Shown: piece by piece, positions 1 through 7,936 of the stretch
Layout of the letters: each line of letters opens with the position of its first letter
Numbering within the stretch: position 1 is the stretch's first letter
Program-made: the position numbers and the translations under genes
Assembly (NCBI GenBank): GCA_004558525.1
Contig: SFCQ01000001.1
Coordinates: forward strand, 62,001-126,000
Reading direction: 5' to 3'
Length of the DNA stretch: 64,000 nucleotides
Source of the DNA: Clostridiales bacterium
GTDB lineage: Bacteria; Bacillota; Clostridia; Christensenellales; CAG-138
Notes under the pieces: generated by a model
Told to the model about the DNA's origin: nothing
What the model saw: only the letters and a program-made list of their open reading frames with translations
Databases searched by the model: none

Positions 1-251
1 GCGGTTCAAGGCGAGCCGCTCTCAGCCTGTCGATAAACCATGGGGGTTGTTAAGGGGCGGCTGCCCCTTAAGCTTTATTCCGGCTCTGACGGCATGCATG
101 TCAGAACGGATGAAAACCTTTAGGTTTTCGTACCTTGCGGGTTTTGCCGCCCGGGAGCGTGAGCGAGAGGCAAAACCCGTGAAAACTCGAAAAAGTGGCG
201 CTCAGCCACTTTTTTGACATTCTCAGAGCGGTTCAAGGCGAGCCGCTCTTT
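1..251. repeat. Hairpin-array repeat (family B, copy 1) flanked by a duplicated terminator hairpin
   Basis: A hairpin with stem GCGGTT/GCCGCT stands at 1-23 and again, nearly identical and followed by TTTT, at 227-251. Between them (about 22-226) lies a string of palindromes: AAGGGGC/GCCCCTT, CTGAC/GTCAG, AAAACC/GGTTTT, GGTTTTGCC/GGCAAAACC and AAAAAGTGGC/GCCACTTTTTT. The inner ends read CTCAGCCTGTCGA and TTTTGACATTCTCAG, which are imperfect inverted repeats. The same modules in the same order recur at 59487-59734 and, in part or inverted, at 24479-24705, 30186-30303 and 49339-49554. The left end may continue beyond the window. Confidence 0.75.
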
Positions 252-271
252 TGATAATGGCGATAATGGCT

Positions 272-1681
272 TTACAGCTCTATTTTGCTCCATTTACCCT
301 TATGGAAGCGGGCGTAGTTCAATACAAGCCTTGTACACTGGTCAACTATAAAGCCTATCCACGCGCCGTACACCCCAAGGCCGATGGGGTAGCACAGCAG
401 GTAGGAAAGCCCCACCCTGAACGTGCCTATGCTCAAAAGGCTTGTGAGCGCAACATAGCGCGAATCGCCGGCCCCTCTCAGGCAGCCGGATATCACCACC
501 TGAGACGTTTGTATCATGCACACAACGGCAACGAAGTAGCATAGCTTCATGCCAAGCGCTATAACGTGCGGATCGTTGCTAAAAAGGCCGTAAAGCTGCC
601 GCCTGAATACTATCAGCAGCGCGGCGAGCGAGATGCCTATCAGCATGGAGCAGCGCTGGCCTATCTTGCCGTATATCGTGGACAGGTCGGGCCTTTTCAT
701 GCCGAGCGATTGGCCGACAAGGCTGCTTGAGGCCACGCCAAGGCCATCGGCAAAGGAGAATATGAGTTGGCTCAGGCTCATGCTTATCTGATGCGTTGCA
801 AACTGTATCGTGCCCAGCCTTGCGATTATGCTTGAAAAGGCGAAAAGTCCGGCCCTTAGGCTTATCTGCTCGGTAAACGCACCGCCGGCAACGCGGCATA
901 CGCTTGAAAGCGTCTTTTTGTCAAAGCTCCATTTACCGCCGTCCACAAGATTTATGTCCCCCTTATGCGGATGGACCACGCTGTATAACGCCATCAGGAA
1001 AGCTACGAACGAGCCTATAGCCGTTGCTATAGCCGCGCCTACCACCTCGAGCCTTGGGAATATCCAACGCCCGTTTATAAGAAAGTAGTTGAATATTATG
1101 TTAACTATGTTCGCCGTAACGTTGGAGCGCATGCTGACCTTTGTGTTGCCGCAGCCTCTTTGCGCGGCGTTTATCGTCATGCCTATGCAGGCGAAGAACT
1201 GGCCGCTCATTATTATGCGGAAATATGTTGTGGAGTCGGCGATATATTCGTCCTGCGCACCGGCAAGGCGCATTATTGGCTCTGTCAAAAAGCAGGATAT
1301 TGCCACCATTATCAGCCCCAACAGCACGCTTATTATAAGCGACTGCTTAAGCGTTCTTGACGCGCCTATCATGTCGCCCTCGCCGCGCCTTCTTGCGACA
1401 ACGGCCGTGACGCCCATGTTGAGGGAAAGTATGCACGCCATCATCAGCATGCGCGGCTGACCCGTAACGCCGACGGCTGATATCGCCCTTGGGCCTAAGC
1501 TGCTGACCATCATGGTGTCCACGCTTGAAACAAGCGCCACAAGCACGCTTTCCACCGCGCTTGGCCACGCTATCGAAAGGCATCTTCCGTATGCCTGCTT
1601 AGCCGAAGGAAGCTCCCCCCGAATAAGGGAGGGAGCTACCATTTCCTTTGGTGAAAACAGTTTTTTTAACGGATTAGCCAT
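272..1681 (-). CDS. MATE family multidrug/metabolite efflux transporter
   Basis: Integral membrane antiporter of the MATE (NorM/DinF) family, which exports cationic compounds using a Na+ or H+ gradient. The 469-residue length and about 12 hydrophobic segments fit the family; the N-terminal half has the usual run IAWPSAVESVLVALVSSVDT and the two halves are weakly repeated. Its start lies 3 bases past the stop of potD, so it is the last gene of the regulator-potABCD operon. An efflux pump co-transcribed with polyamine uptake may balance polyamine or cation levels; this is inference. The N-terminal tail (about residues 15-24) is encoded by a GC-rich inverted repeat at 1611-1637. The substrate is unknown. 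Confidence 0.9.
   Translation of the reverse strand: MANPLKKLFSPKEMVAPSLIRGELPSAKQAYGRCLSIAWPSAVESVLVALVSSVDTMMVSSLGPRAISAVGVTGQPRMLMMACILSLNMGVTAVVARRRGEGDMIGASRTLKQSLIISVLLGLIMVAISCFLTEPIMRLAGAQDEYIADSTTYFRIIMSGQFFACIGMTINAAQRGCGNTKVSMRSNVTANIVNIIFNYFLINGRWIFPRLEVVGAAIATAIGSFVAFLMALYSVVHPHKGDINLVDGGKWSFDKKTLSSVCRVAGGAFTEQISLRAGLFAFSSIIARLGTIQFATHQISMSLSQLIFSFADGLGVASSSLVGQSLGMKRPDLSTIYGKIGQRCSMLIGISLAALLIVFRRQLYGLFSNDPHVIALGMKLCYFVAVVCMIQTSQVVISGCLRGAGDSRYVALTSLLSIGTFRVGLSYLLCYPIGLGVYGAWIGFIVDQCTRLVLNYARFHKGKWSKIEL
1611..1637. repeat. Short inverted repeat inside the MATE coding sequence
   Basis: AGCTCCC at 1611-1617 pairs with GGGAGCT at 1631-1637, with further CCC/GGG pairing inside. It codes for an in-frame, poorly conserved cytoplasmic tail. 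A similar perfect-looking palindrome lies inside hutI at 15253-15271. Both resemble small GC-rich repeats that have settled in coding sequence without breaking the frame. Confidence 0.5.
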
Positions 1682-1684
1682 AGC

Positions 1685-2782
1685 TTATTTCATCTTTATC
1701 TTGCTCCAGGCTTCGTTGTACACGCTTACAAACTCGCCAAGGTCGTGGAAAACGGTGCAGCGGTCCAGCACCTCTTTGGGAGGGTTGTAGGTCTCGTTTT
1801 CGGTAAAGTATTCGTCCAGCCTGTCCATAGCGGCCTGGTTGGGGGTGGAGTAGTATATGAACTCCGTATTGCGGGCGGCTATTGCGCCGTCATTCAAAAA
1901 ATTGATGAAGGCATGCGCGGCTTCTGTGTTCTTGGCAGTCTTTGGTATAACTACGTTATCGAACCAAACGTTGCTCCCCTCCATGGGCACGGCGTAGGCA
2001 AGATCCTCGTTTTCGTCCATGCAGCAGAAGGCGTCGCCCGAGTATATAACGGCCATTGCCGCCTTACCGTTTACCATAGAGGAGCGCATATTGTCCGTAC
2101 CAAAGCCCTTCCTCAACGGCTTTTGAGCTATGAGCAGGTCGCGCGCCTCGGCTATTTCTTCAGGGTTCCTTGTGTTAAGGTCATAGCCAAGATACTTAAG
2201 CGTTATGCCTATGGAGTCGCGCACGCTGTCGTACATCCATATCTGGCCGGCGTACTTTTCGTCCCAAAGTACGCTCCAGCTTGTTACGGGCTCCTCAACC
2301 ATCTTTGTGTTGTACAGTATGCCTACCGTGCCCCACATATAGGGCAGGGAGTACTTGTTGCCGGGATCGAAGCTGTCGGTTATCTCAAGCTTGTCGGCGG
2401 CTATGTTCTTGGCGTTGGGCAGCTTATCCATGTCAAGCGGCATGAGCAGGTCGCTTGCTATAAGCTGCTCTATTATGTATTCGGAAGGGAAGCACATGTC
2501 GTACACGCAGTCTGAGGACTTGAGCTTTATCAGCATTTCCTCATTGCTGGTCATTTCGACATAGTTGACCTTTACGCCCGTTTCTTCTTCAAAAAGGGTT
2601 ATGAGCTCGGGGTCGATATACTCGCCCCAGTTGAGTATGTTAAGCTCGCCGCCTATCTGGCCGTACTGGTCGCCGTCGGCAAAAACCTCGCCGTTATTGT
2701 TGTTGGCATCGTTTGCGCTGCCGCAGCCGGCAAAGGAGGCAAGCATCAAAAGGGCTAACACAGAGCAAAAGAATTTTTTCAT
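1685..2782 (-). CDS. Spermidine/putrescine ABC transporter, substrate-binding lipoprotein PotD
   Basis: Extracytoplasmic polyamine-binding protein that delivers spermidine or putrescine to PotBC. It has a lipoprotein signal peptide with lipobox SFAGC (Cys20), so it should be anchored to the outer face of the membrane. The mature start is typical PotD/PotF: ELNILNWGEYIDPELITLFEEE, then LPYMWGTVGILYNTKMV and GDAFCCMDENEDLAYAVPMEG. The length of 365 residues is normal. The RBS AAAGGATAA overlaps the end of potC. It is the fifth gene of the operon. The exact polyamine preferred cannot be read from the sequence. Confidence 0.95.
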   Translation of the reverse strand: MKKFFCSVLALLMLASFAGCGSANDANNNNGEVFADGDQYGQIGGELNILNWGEYIDPELITLFEEETGVKVNYVEMTSNEEMLIKLKSSDCVYDMCFPSEYIIEQLIASDLLMPLDMDKLPNAKNIAADKLEITDSFDPGNKYSLPYMWGTVGILYNTKMVEEPVTSWSVLWDEKYAGQIWMYDSVRDSIGITLKYLGYDLNTRNPEEIAEARDLLIAQKPLRKGFGTDNMRSSMVNGKAAMAVIYSGDAFCCMDENEDLAYAVPMEGSNVWFDNVVIPKTAKNTEAAHAFINFLNDGAIAARNTEFIYYSTPNQAAMDRLDEYFTENETYNPPKEVLDRCTVFHDLGEFVSVYNEAWSKIKMK

Positions 2783-2788
2783 TTTTGA

Positions 2789-3649
2789 TTATCCTTTCAT
2801 CTTTACTTTTTTGTTCTGTATCTCGTCCTCGCGCTCCTTGCTGATGCGCCTGAGGTTGACTATCAGCAAAAGGGTCACGAGCGGGATAAATATGATAGTT
2901 GCGAGCGCGGGATTCACGCCCTTTGCCCCGCGCGCGGCGGAGTAGATGTATACCGAAAGCGTACTCCTGAGATCCGAAACGAAGTAGCTTACCACAAAGT
3001 CGTCAAGCGACATAGTGAGCGCCATTATAAAGCCCGAGGTTATGCCCGGCATGATATCCGGTATCACCACCCGCCACATGGCCTGCATGGGCGAGCAGCC
3101 AAGATCGAGCGCCGCTTCGTAGAGCATGGAGGAGCTTTGCTTGAGCCTTGGCATCACCGAGAATATCACATACGGTATGCTGAAGGATATGTGCGCTATC
3201 AAAAGCTTCACTATATCGCTCACCCGCGCTATGCCGGATTTGGCAAGGATGCCGTTTACAAATGCGAACAGCATCATAAACGTTATGCCGGTAACAAGAT
3301 CGGGATTTACCATGGGCAGTTGGGATATGTTCAGTATAAGGCTTCTTGTGCGCTTGCGCATCGCGTTTATGCCTATGGCTGCGGCGGTGCCTATCACGGT
3401 AGCTACGATGCTTGATATTATGGCGATTTCTATGGTCAAAAGCAGCGCGCTTCCGGCTTCTCCCGAAAACAGGTTTGAATAGTTTGCAAGCGTGAAGCCC
3501 TTCCACAGGCCAAGGTTAGCATACGACGTTCTTCTTCCGGAGGAAAAATCGTTGAACGAAAACACTATAAGATATAGTATCGGAAGATAGAGGAAGACGA
3601 GCATAAGCGCCAGATAAACATATTTGAAGGAGCCTTTGAGCCTTTTCAC
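2789..3649 (-). CDS. Spermidine/putrescine ABC transporter permease PotC
   Basis: Second membrane permease of the polyamine ABC transporter, 286 residues with six predicted transmembrane helices. The cytoplasmic EAA loop that docks on the ATPase is visible as EAALDLGCSPMQAMWRVVIPDIMPG at about residues 178-202. The start overlaps the potB stop by ATGA, indicating translational coupling. The C-terminus is lysine-rich (ends KKVKMKG). With PotB it forms the transport channel. Confidence 0.95.
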   Translation of the reverse strand: MKRLKGSFKYVYLALMLVFLYLPILYLIVFSFNDFSSGRRTSYANLGLWKGFTLANYSNLFSGEAGSALLLTIEIAIISSIVATVIGTAAAIGINAMRKRTRSLILNISQLPMVNPDLVTGITFMMLFAFVNGILAKSGIARVSDIVKLLIAHISFSIPYVIFSVMPRLKQSSSMLYEAALDLGCSPMQAMWRVVIPDIMPGITSGFIMALTMSLDDFVVSYFVSDLRSTLSVYIYSAARGAKGVNPALATIIFIPLVTLLLIVNLRRISKEREDEIQNKKVKMKG

Positions 3650-4467
3650 AGCAGGTTACCCCCTTCCTCATGGTCCTTGTCAAAGCGGTTCATTATGGCG
3701 GTGCTTATAAAAACGCACAGCAGCAATATTATGGAAAGCGTGCTGCCCACTGAATAATCGGCGGCGCCGCTTGAGCCGGCAGCCTGCTTAAAGGCCATCT
3801 CTATCTCGTTGCCGTAAAGGTTGTAGTTGCCGTTGCCTATAAGCGCGGGCACGGTGAAGGCCGTTATCGCCGGAATGAACACCATTGTTATGCCGGAAAC
3901 TATGCCGGGTACGGACAGCGGGAGCACCACCTTGAAAAACGTCATTCTCTTGTTTGCGCCAAGGTCGCCAGAGGCCTCGATAAGGCTTTTATCTATTTTT
4001 GAAAGGCTGTTGTATAACGGCATAACCATAAACGGTATAAAGTTATACACAAGCACCATCATCACCGAGCCTACGCTGCCGGTCAGCGTTTTGTCCGCCC
4101 AGCCGAGCAGGTTGGGTATGGCGTATTCGAGTATGGCCTGCCATGCGTATGTGCGCAGGACGAAATTCATCCACATCGGCACAAAGAACAATACCGATAT
4201 AAAGCCGGCCACGGATCTTCTCATATTCGAAAGTATGTATGCTACGGGATAGCCAAGAAGCAGGCAGAACACCGTTGTGCCGAAGGCTATCTCTATGCTT
4301 ACCCAAAGCACGCGCCACTTTTCAGGATCGCTCAGCGTAGCCCAGAATTTTGAAAAGCTGAACGAACCGTCCACATTAAACGCATAGTAAAATATGAACA
4401 GCATAGGCACGGCTATAAAAAGTACCATCCACACTATGTATGGGTAGGCGAATACCTTGCGCTTCAT
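3646..4467 (-). CDS. Spermidine/putrescine ABC transporter permease PotB
   Basis: First membrane permease of the polyamine importer, 273 residues, about six transmembrane segments. The EAA loop EASGDLGANKRMTFFKVVLPL (about residues 165-185) marks the ATPase contact. It overlaps both neighbours by 4 bases (ATGA with potA upstream and potC downstream), so potA-potB-potC should be translated as a coupled unit. Confidence 0.95.
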   Translation of the reverse strand: MKRKVFAYPYIVWMVLFIAVPMLFIFYYAFNVDGSFSFSKFWATLSDPEKWRVLWVSIEIAFGTTVFCLLLGYPVAYILSNMRRSVAGFISVLFFVPMWMNFVLRTYAWQAILEYAIPNLLGWADKTLTGSVGSVMMVLVYNFIPFMVMPLYNSLSKIDKSLIEASGDLGANKRMTFFKVVLPLSVPGIVSGITMVFIPAITAFTVPALIGNGNYNLYGNEIEMAFKQAAGSSGAADYSVGSTLSIILLLCVFISTAIMNRFDKDHEEGGNLL

Positions 4468-5591
4468 TCGGCCTTATCCTCCAGCTCGGCGTCCATCTCC
4501 GCTTCCAGCAGCTCGTCTGCCGTGGTAAAATCAAGCTCCTCCGGCTTAAGGCTCTTGTGCATTATGTGTATGGCGTCGGGAAGTATCACTATGCCTACGT
4601 CGGTTCCCGGCTCAACATAGTCGGTAGAGTGTATCGTGAGCGTAACGCTGCCGCACTCCACCCTGAATTCATAATGCACGCCCATGAACAGCACGCTCTT
4701 TACCGTGCCGTAAAGATGCGCGCTTGCGCTGCCCTTGGGCACCATGTCTATATCCTCGGGCCTTACGACAACGTCAACAGGCTCGTTCCTTAAAAAGCCG
4801 GAGTCAACGCATTCGAAGTCCCTGCCCATAAAGCTCACAAGCAGATCCTTTTTCATTATGCCGGGCAGTATGTTGCTTTCGCCTATGAATTTGGCTACAA
4901 AAACGTTTTTAGGCTCGTTGTATACGTCGATAGGGGTGCCTATCTGCTGTATCTGGCCTTCGTTCATCACCACCACGGTATCGCTCATGGTGAGCGCCTC
5001 CTCCTGGTCGTGCGTTACGAATATAAACGTTATGCCGAGCCTCTGCTGCATCTTTTTAAGCTCCATCTGCATGCCCTTGCGCAGCTTAAGGTCAAGCGCG
5101 CCGAGCGGCTCGTCAAGCAGCAGCACCTGAGGGCGGTTTACAAGAGCCCTTGCTATTGCAACGCGCTGCTGCTGCCCGCCGGAAAGCTGGTCTATCCACC
5201 TTTTGCCGTAGCCCTTAAGGTTAACAAGCTCGAGCATTTCGTTTACCCGCGAATCTATCTCGTCCTTCGGCAGCTTTTGTATCTTCAGCCCGAACGCCAC
5301 GTTGTCGTATACGTTAAGATGCGGGAAAAGCGCGTATTTCTGGAACACCGTATTGACCCTGCGCTTATATGGAGGGATGGAGGATACGTCCTTGCCGTCT
5401 ATAAGTATCCTGCCCTCCGTAGGCATGGTAAAGCCCGCGATAAGCCTGAGCATGGTCGTCTTGCCGCAGCCGGAAGGCCCTAACAGCGTAAGGAACTCGC
5501 CGTCCCTTATATAAAGATTGATCTTTTTAAGGGCGTCGTCTTCCCCATAGGTCTTGCGTATATCGATAAGGTCAATAAGATGTTTTGACAT
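4464..5591 (-). CDS. Spermidine/putrescine ABC transporter ATP-binding protein PotA
   Basis: ATPase that powers PotBC. Visible motifs are Walker A GPSGCGKTT (about residue 38), the signature LSGGQQQRVAIARAL, Walker B LLLDEPLGALD and the switch His in FVTHDQEEA. The C-terminal third, about residues 240-350, is a TOBE-type regulatory domain (VVRPEDIDM). The 375-residue length is normal. It follows the regulator gene after a gap of about 29 bases and overlaps potB. The last 25 residues are acidic and poorly conserved. Confidence 0.96.
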   Translation of the reverse strand: MSKHLIDLIDIRKTYGEDDALKKINLYIRDGEFLTLLGPSGCGKTTMLRLIAGFTMPTEGRILIDGKDVSSIPPYKRRVNTVFQKYALFPHLNVYDNVAFGLKIQKLPKDEIDSRVNEMLELVNLKGYGKRWIDQLSGGQQQRVAIARALVNRPQVLLLDEPLGALDLKLRKGMQMELKKMQQRLGITFIFVTHDQEEALTMSDTVVVMNEGQIQQIGTPIDVYNEPKNVFVAKFIGESNILPGIMKKDLLVSFMGRDFECVDSGFLRNEPVDVVVRPEDIDMVPKGSASAHLYGTVKSVLFMGVHYEFRVECGSVTLTIHSTDYVEPGTDVGIVILPDAIHIMHKSLKPEELDFTTADELLEAEMDAELEDKAE

Positions 5592-5620
5592 AGGCTTATA
5601 CCCCGCTTACAAAATAATGA

Positions 5621-6166
5621 TTAAAAGCTTGGCGGCGTGGATACCCAAAGCACCAGCGCCTCGCGCTTGGAATCGTTGGTTATATAATGCACGGCAGTCG
5701 GCTTGAAGCAGAAGCTCGAGCCGCGCCTTACCTTAAAGCTTTCGCCCCCAAGATGCAGCGTAATGCCGCCGGAAAGCACATAGCCGAACTCCTCCCCCTC
5801 ATGGGGATCGTCCTCCCACGTTTTGCCGCCAGGCAAAAGGCTGACGAGTATAGGCTCAAGCGAGTTTTTCTGCGCGTTGGGGATAAGCCAGTGTATGGAA
5901 TGGCCGGCCTCCTCATCTTCCTTTACAAAAACATCGTCCGCGCCGAAAACGACCTTCTCCTGAGCCGAGCTTTCGCTGAAAAAATCAGCCAGGCTCATAC
6001 CCAGCGCTTCCAGTATATCGGTAAGTGTAGCGATAGACGGGGAGGTAAGGTCGCGCTCCACCTGAGAGATGAAGCCCTTTGAAAGCTCCACCCTTGCGGC
6101 AAGCTCCTCCTGCGTAAGGCCAAGACTTACGCGCCTGCGCTTTATCTTTTCGCCTATTTCAAGCAT
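5621..6166 (-). CDS. XRE-type regulator with C-terminal cupin domain, likely polyamine-responsive (PuuR-like)
   Basis: An N-terminal helix-turn-helix (about residues 6-60, LGLTQEELAARVELSKGFISQVERD) is joined to a cupin sensor domain (about 105-178, with GEEFGYVLSGGITLHLGGE and FKPTAVHY). This architecture is typical of PuuR-like repressors of polyamine genes. It heads the potABCD-MATE operon, so control of polyamine uptake is a strong inference. I chose the ATG at 6166 (MLEIGEKI), because the GGAGG at 6174-6178 is too close to the upstream in-frame ATG at 6172. Palindromes flanking its promoter suggest autoregulation. Confidence 0.88.
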   Translation of the reverse strand: MLEIGEKIKRRRVSLGLTQEELAARVELSKGFISQVERDLTSPSIATLTDILEALGMSLADFFSESSAQEKVVFGADDVFVKEDEEAGHSIHWLIPNAQKNSLEPILVSLLPGGKTWEDDPHEGEEFGYVLSGGITLHLGGESFKVRRGSSFCFKPTAVHYITNDSKREALVLWVSTPPSF

Positions 6167-6190
6167 CGTCATGCCTCCGTTTCCAATATC

Positions 6191-6205
6191 TAAACCGCAA
6201 GTTTA
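6191..6205. promoter_or_regulatory. Operator candidate, TAAAC-N5-GTTTA (site 1)
   Basis: TAAACCGCAAGTTTA is a perfect 5+5 palindrome with a 5-base centre, lying between the pot operon -10 box and its start codon. The same palindrome with another centre occurs at 6269-6283, and TAAAC half-sites lie at 6213 and 6231. The XRE-cupin protein encoded next to it is the likely ligand-controlled binder. Confidence 0.6.
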
Positions 6206-6228
6206 GAAACCCTAAACCGCCAGAGGAT

Positions 6229-6257
6229 ATTAAACCACGTTTGCCGAAACTTGTCAA
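6229..6257 (-). promoter_or_regulatory. Promoter of the regulator-potABCD-MATE operon
   Basis: Reading the minus strand, TTGACA (6257-6252) is followed after 17 bases by TTTAAT (6234-6229). It lies about 60 bases upstream of the regulator start and is bracketed by the two TAAAC-N5-GTTTA palindromes. Confidence 0.7.
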
Positions 6258-6268
6258 TATAGTATACA

Positions 6269-6283
6269 TAAACTTTTGGTTTA
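6269..6283. promoter_or_regulatory. Operator candidate, TAAAC-N5-GTTTA (site 2)
   Basis: TAAACTTTTGGTTTA, a perfect 5+5 palindrome just upstream of the -35 box of the pot operon promoter. Pairing with site 1 across the promoter would suit a repressor that closes off or loops the promoter. Confidence 0.6.
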
Positions 6284-6412
6284 GAAATACGTTTTTATAG
6301 TAAAATCGGATATGCGCGGCTGCAAAAGGCTTTTTTGCCCAGCGCACGGCCTTGGGCGCAGGCTGAGGGAAGCGGCTGAAAAACGCCGCGTTCTTAACAT
6401 ATCCTTACAAAG

Positions 6413-6441
6413 TGGACAACGGAGAGCAATAGAGGTATAAT
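6413..6441 (+). promoter_or_regulatory. Promoter of trkA-trkH
   Basis: TGGACA (6413-6418), 17-base spacer, TATAAT (6436-6441). Transcription would begin near 6448, giving a leader of about 120 bases that contains the whole short repeat at 6457-6533. Confidence 0.7.
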
Positions 6442-6456
6442 AGCTTAAATTGCTGA

Positions 6457-6533
6457 GGAAACGCGGATTTATCCGGCGCGGCGCCACGGCGGCTGATCGC
6501 CCTGCCGCAGCTCCCGTTTTATCGGTGCTTTCC
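6457..6533. repeat. MITE-like repeat (family A, short copy) in the trkA leader
   Basis: Ends GGAAACGCGGAT and TATCGGTGCTTTCC are imperfect inverted repeats. The left half matches the longer copies at 16454-16603 and 24829-24987 (shared CCGGCGCGGCG, ACGGCGGCTGATC, GCAGCT), but the right-central part is missing. TGA precedes and follows the element, possibly a short target duplication. Confidence 0.6.
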
Positions 6534-6568
6534 TGAAAAACGCTCAAAAGGAGGCTGTCGTTGGGGGA

Positions 6569-7936
6569 ATGAAGATAGTTATTGTCGGCGATGGCAAAGT
6601 AGGCTACACCCTTGCAAAAACCCTTTCGCAGGAGGGGCATGATATAGTTGTTATAGACAACAACAAAAGAATATTGCAGGAGTCTCAGGACGCGCTTGAC
6701 GTGGCGGTGGTGGAGGGCAACGGCGCCAGCGTGGAGGTGCAGAGGGAGGTCGACGTTGCAAATTCCGACCTTCTTATAGCAGCCACGAACGGGGACGAGA
6801 CCAACCTGTTATGCTGCATGGTGGCAAAAAAGCTCGGCTGCAAGCACACCATAGCAAGGGTAAGGAATCCTGAATACGATCAGCAGATACGCTTTATGCG
6901 CGAGGAGCTTGGCCTGTCCATGGTGATAAATCCGGAAAAGACCGCCGCGCTTGAGATATTCAGACTTTTGCAGTTCCCCTCCTTCTTAAAGCGGGACTCG
7001 TTCGCAAGGGGCAGCGCCGAGCTTGTCGAGCTTAAGCTGAAAAAGGATAATCCGTTATGCGGCAAGGCGCTCATGCAGTTCAGGAACGTTGCCGACGTTA
7101 ACGCGCTCGTCTGCGCGGTCGACAGATCCGGAAGGATATCCATACCAAAGGGCGATTTTGTCCTCGAGGCCGGTGACAAGATATCCATAGCCACCGATTC
7201 TGCCGACCTTGTAAGGCTTATAAAGAATCTTGGCGTATATTCGCCTAAGGCTCAGCATGTTATGATAGTTGGCGGAAGCAGGACGGCGACCTATCTTGCG
7301 CAAAGGCTGATAAGGAGCAAAACCAAGCTGACCATAATAGAGCAGGATCAAAAGCGGTGCGAGGATCTGTCGGAAGCGCTGCCGGCGGCCACTATAATAC
7401 ACGGCAACGGCACCGAGCAGGAGCTGCTTTTGAGCGAGGGCATAGCGAGCATGGACGCCGTTGTGACCCTTACCGGCATAGATGAAGAGAACCTTATAGT
7501 ATCCATGTTTGCAAACTATCTTGGCGTGCCTAAAACGATAACCAAGATAAACCGCACCGAGTATAACAGCATACTTGAAAGCAAGGGCATAGACAGCATA
7601 GTGAGCCCTAAGCTTTTGACCGCCAACGAGATAGTGCGCTATGTACGCGCCATGGAGGATACTATGGGCGGCAGCATATTGACCCTTTACAGAATTGCCG
7701 AATCGAGGGCCGAGGCGCTTGAATTCTCCGTAAAGGGAGAAGCGAGCTTTGTCAACATGCCTCTATACAGCCTGAGGCTGAAGCCGAGCGTGCTCGTTGC
7801 GGCCATAATAAGGGCAAGAAAGGTGATAATCCCTTCCGGCGCGGACGTTATGCAAAAGGGCGACAATGTGATAGTCGTCACGGCGGCCGATCATGCGATA
7901 CGCGACCTTAAGGATATCTTTATGGGCGAAGCATGA
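6569..7936 (+). CDS. Trk potassium uptake system, NAD-binding regulatory subunit TrkA
   Basis: Peripheral membrane protein that gates TrkH in response to NAD(H) and nucleotides. Two RCK units are seen in tandem: the first Rossmann motif is VGDGKVGYTLAKTLSQEGHDIVVID at residues 5-29 and the second VGGSRTATYLAQRLIRSKTKLTIIE begins near 231; each is followed by a TrkA-C domain. The 455 residues match full-length two-RCK TrkA rather than single-RCK KtrA. It overlaps trkH by 4 bases (ATGA). The RBS AAAAGGAGG sits about 14 bases from the ATG, rather far. Confidence 0.95.
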   Translation: MKIVIVGDGKVGYTLAKTLSQEGHDIVVIDNNKRILQESQDALDVAVVEGNGASVEVQREVDVANSDLLIAATNGDETNLLCCMVAKKLGCKHTIARVRNPEYDQQIRFMREELGLSMVINPEKTAALEIFRLLQFPSFLKRDSFARGSAELVELKLKKDNPLCGKALMQFRNVADVNALVCAVDRSGRISIPKGDFVLEAGDKISIATDSADLVRLIKNLGVYSPKAQHVMIVGGSRTATYLAQRLIRSKTKLTIIEQDQKRCEDLSEALPAATIIHGNGTEQELLLSEGIASMDAVVTLTGIDEENLIVSMFANYLGVPKTITKINRTEYNSILESKGIDSIVSPKLLTANEIVRYVRAMEDTMGGSILTLYRIAESRAEALEFSVKGEASFVNMPLYSLRLKPSVLVAAIIRARKVIIPSGADVMQKGDNVIVVTAADHAIRDLKDIFMGEA

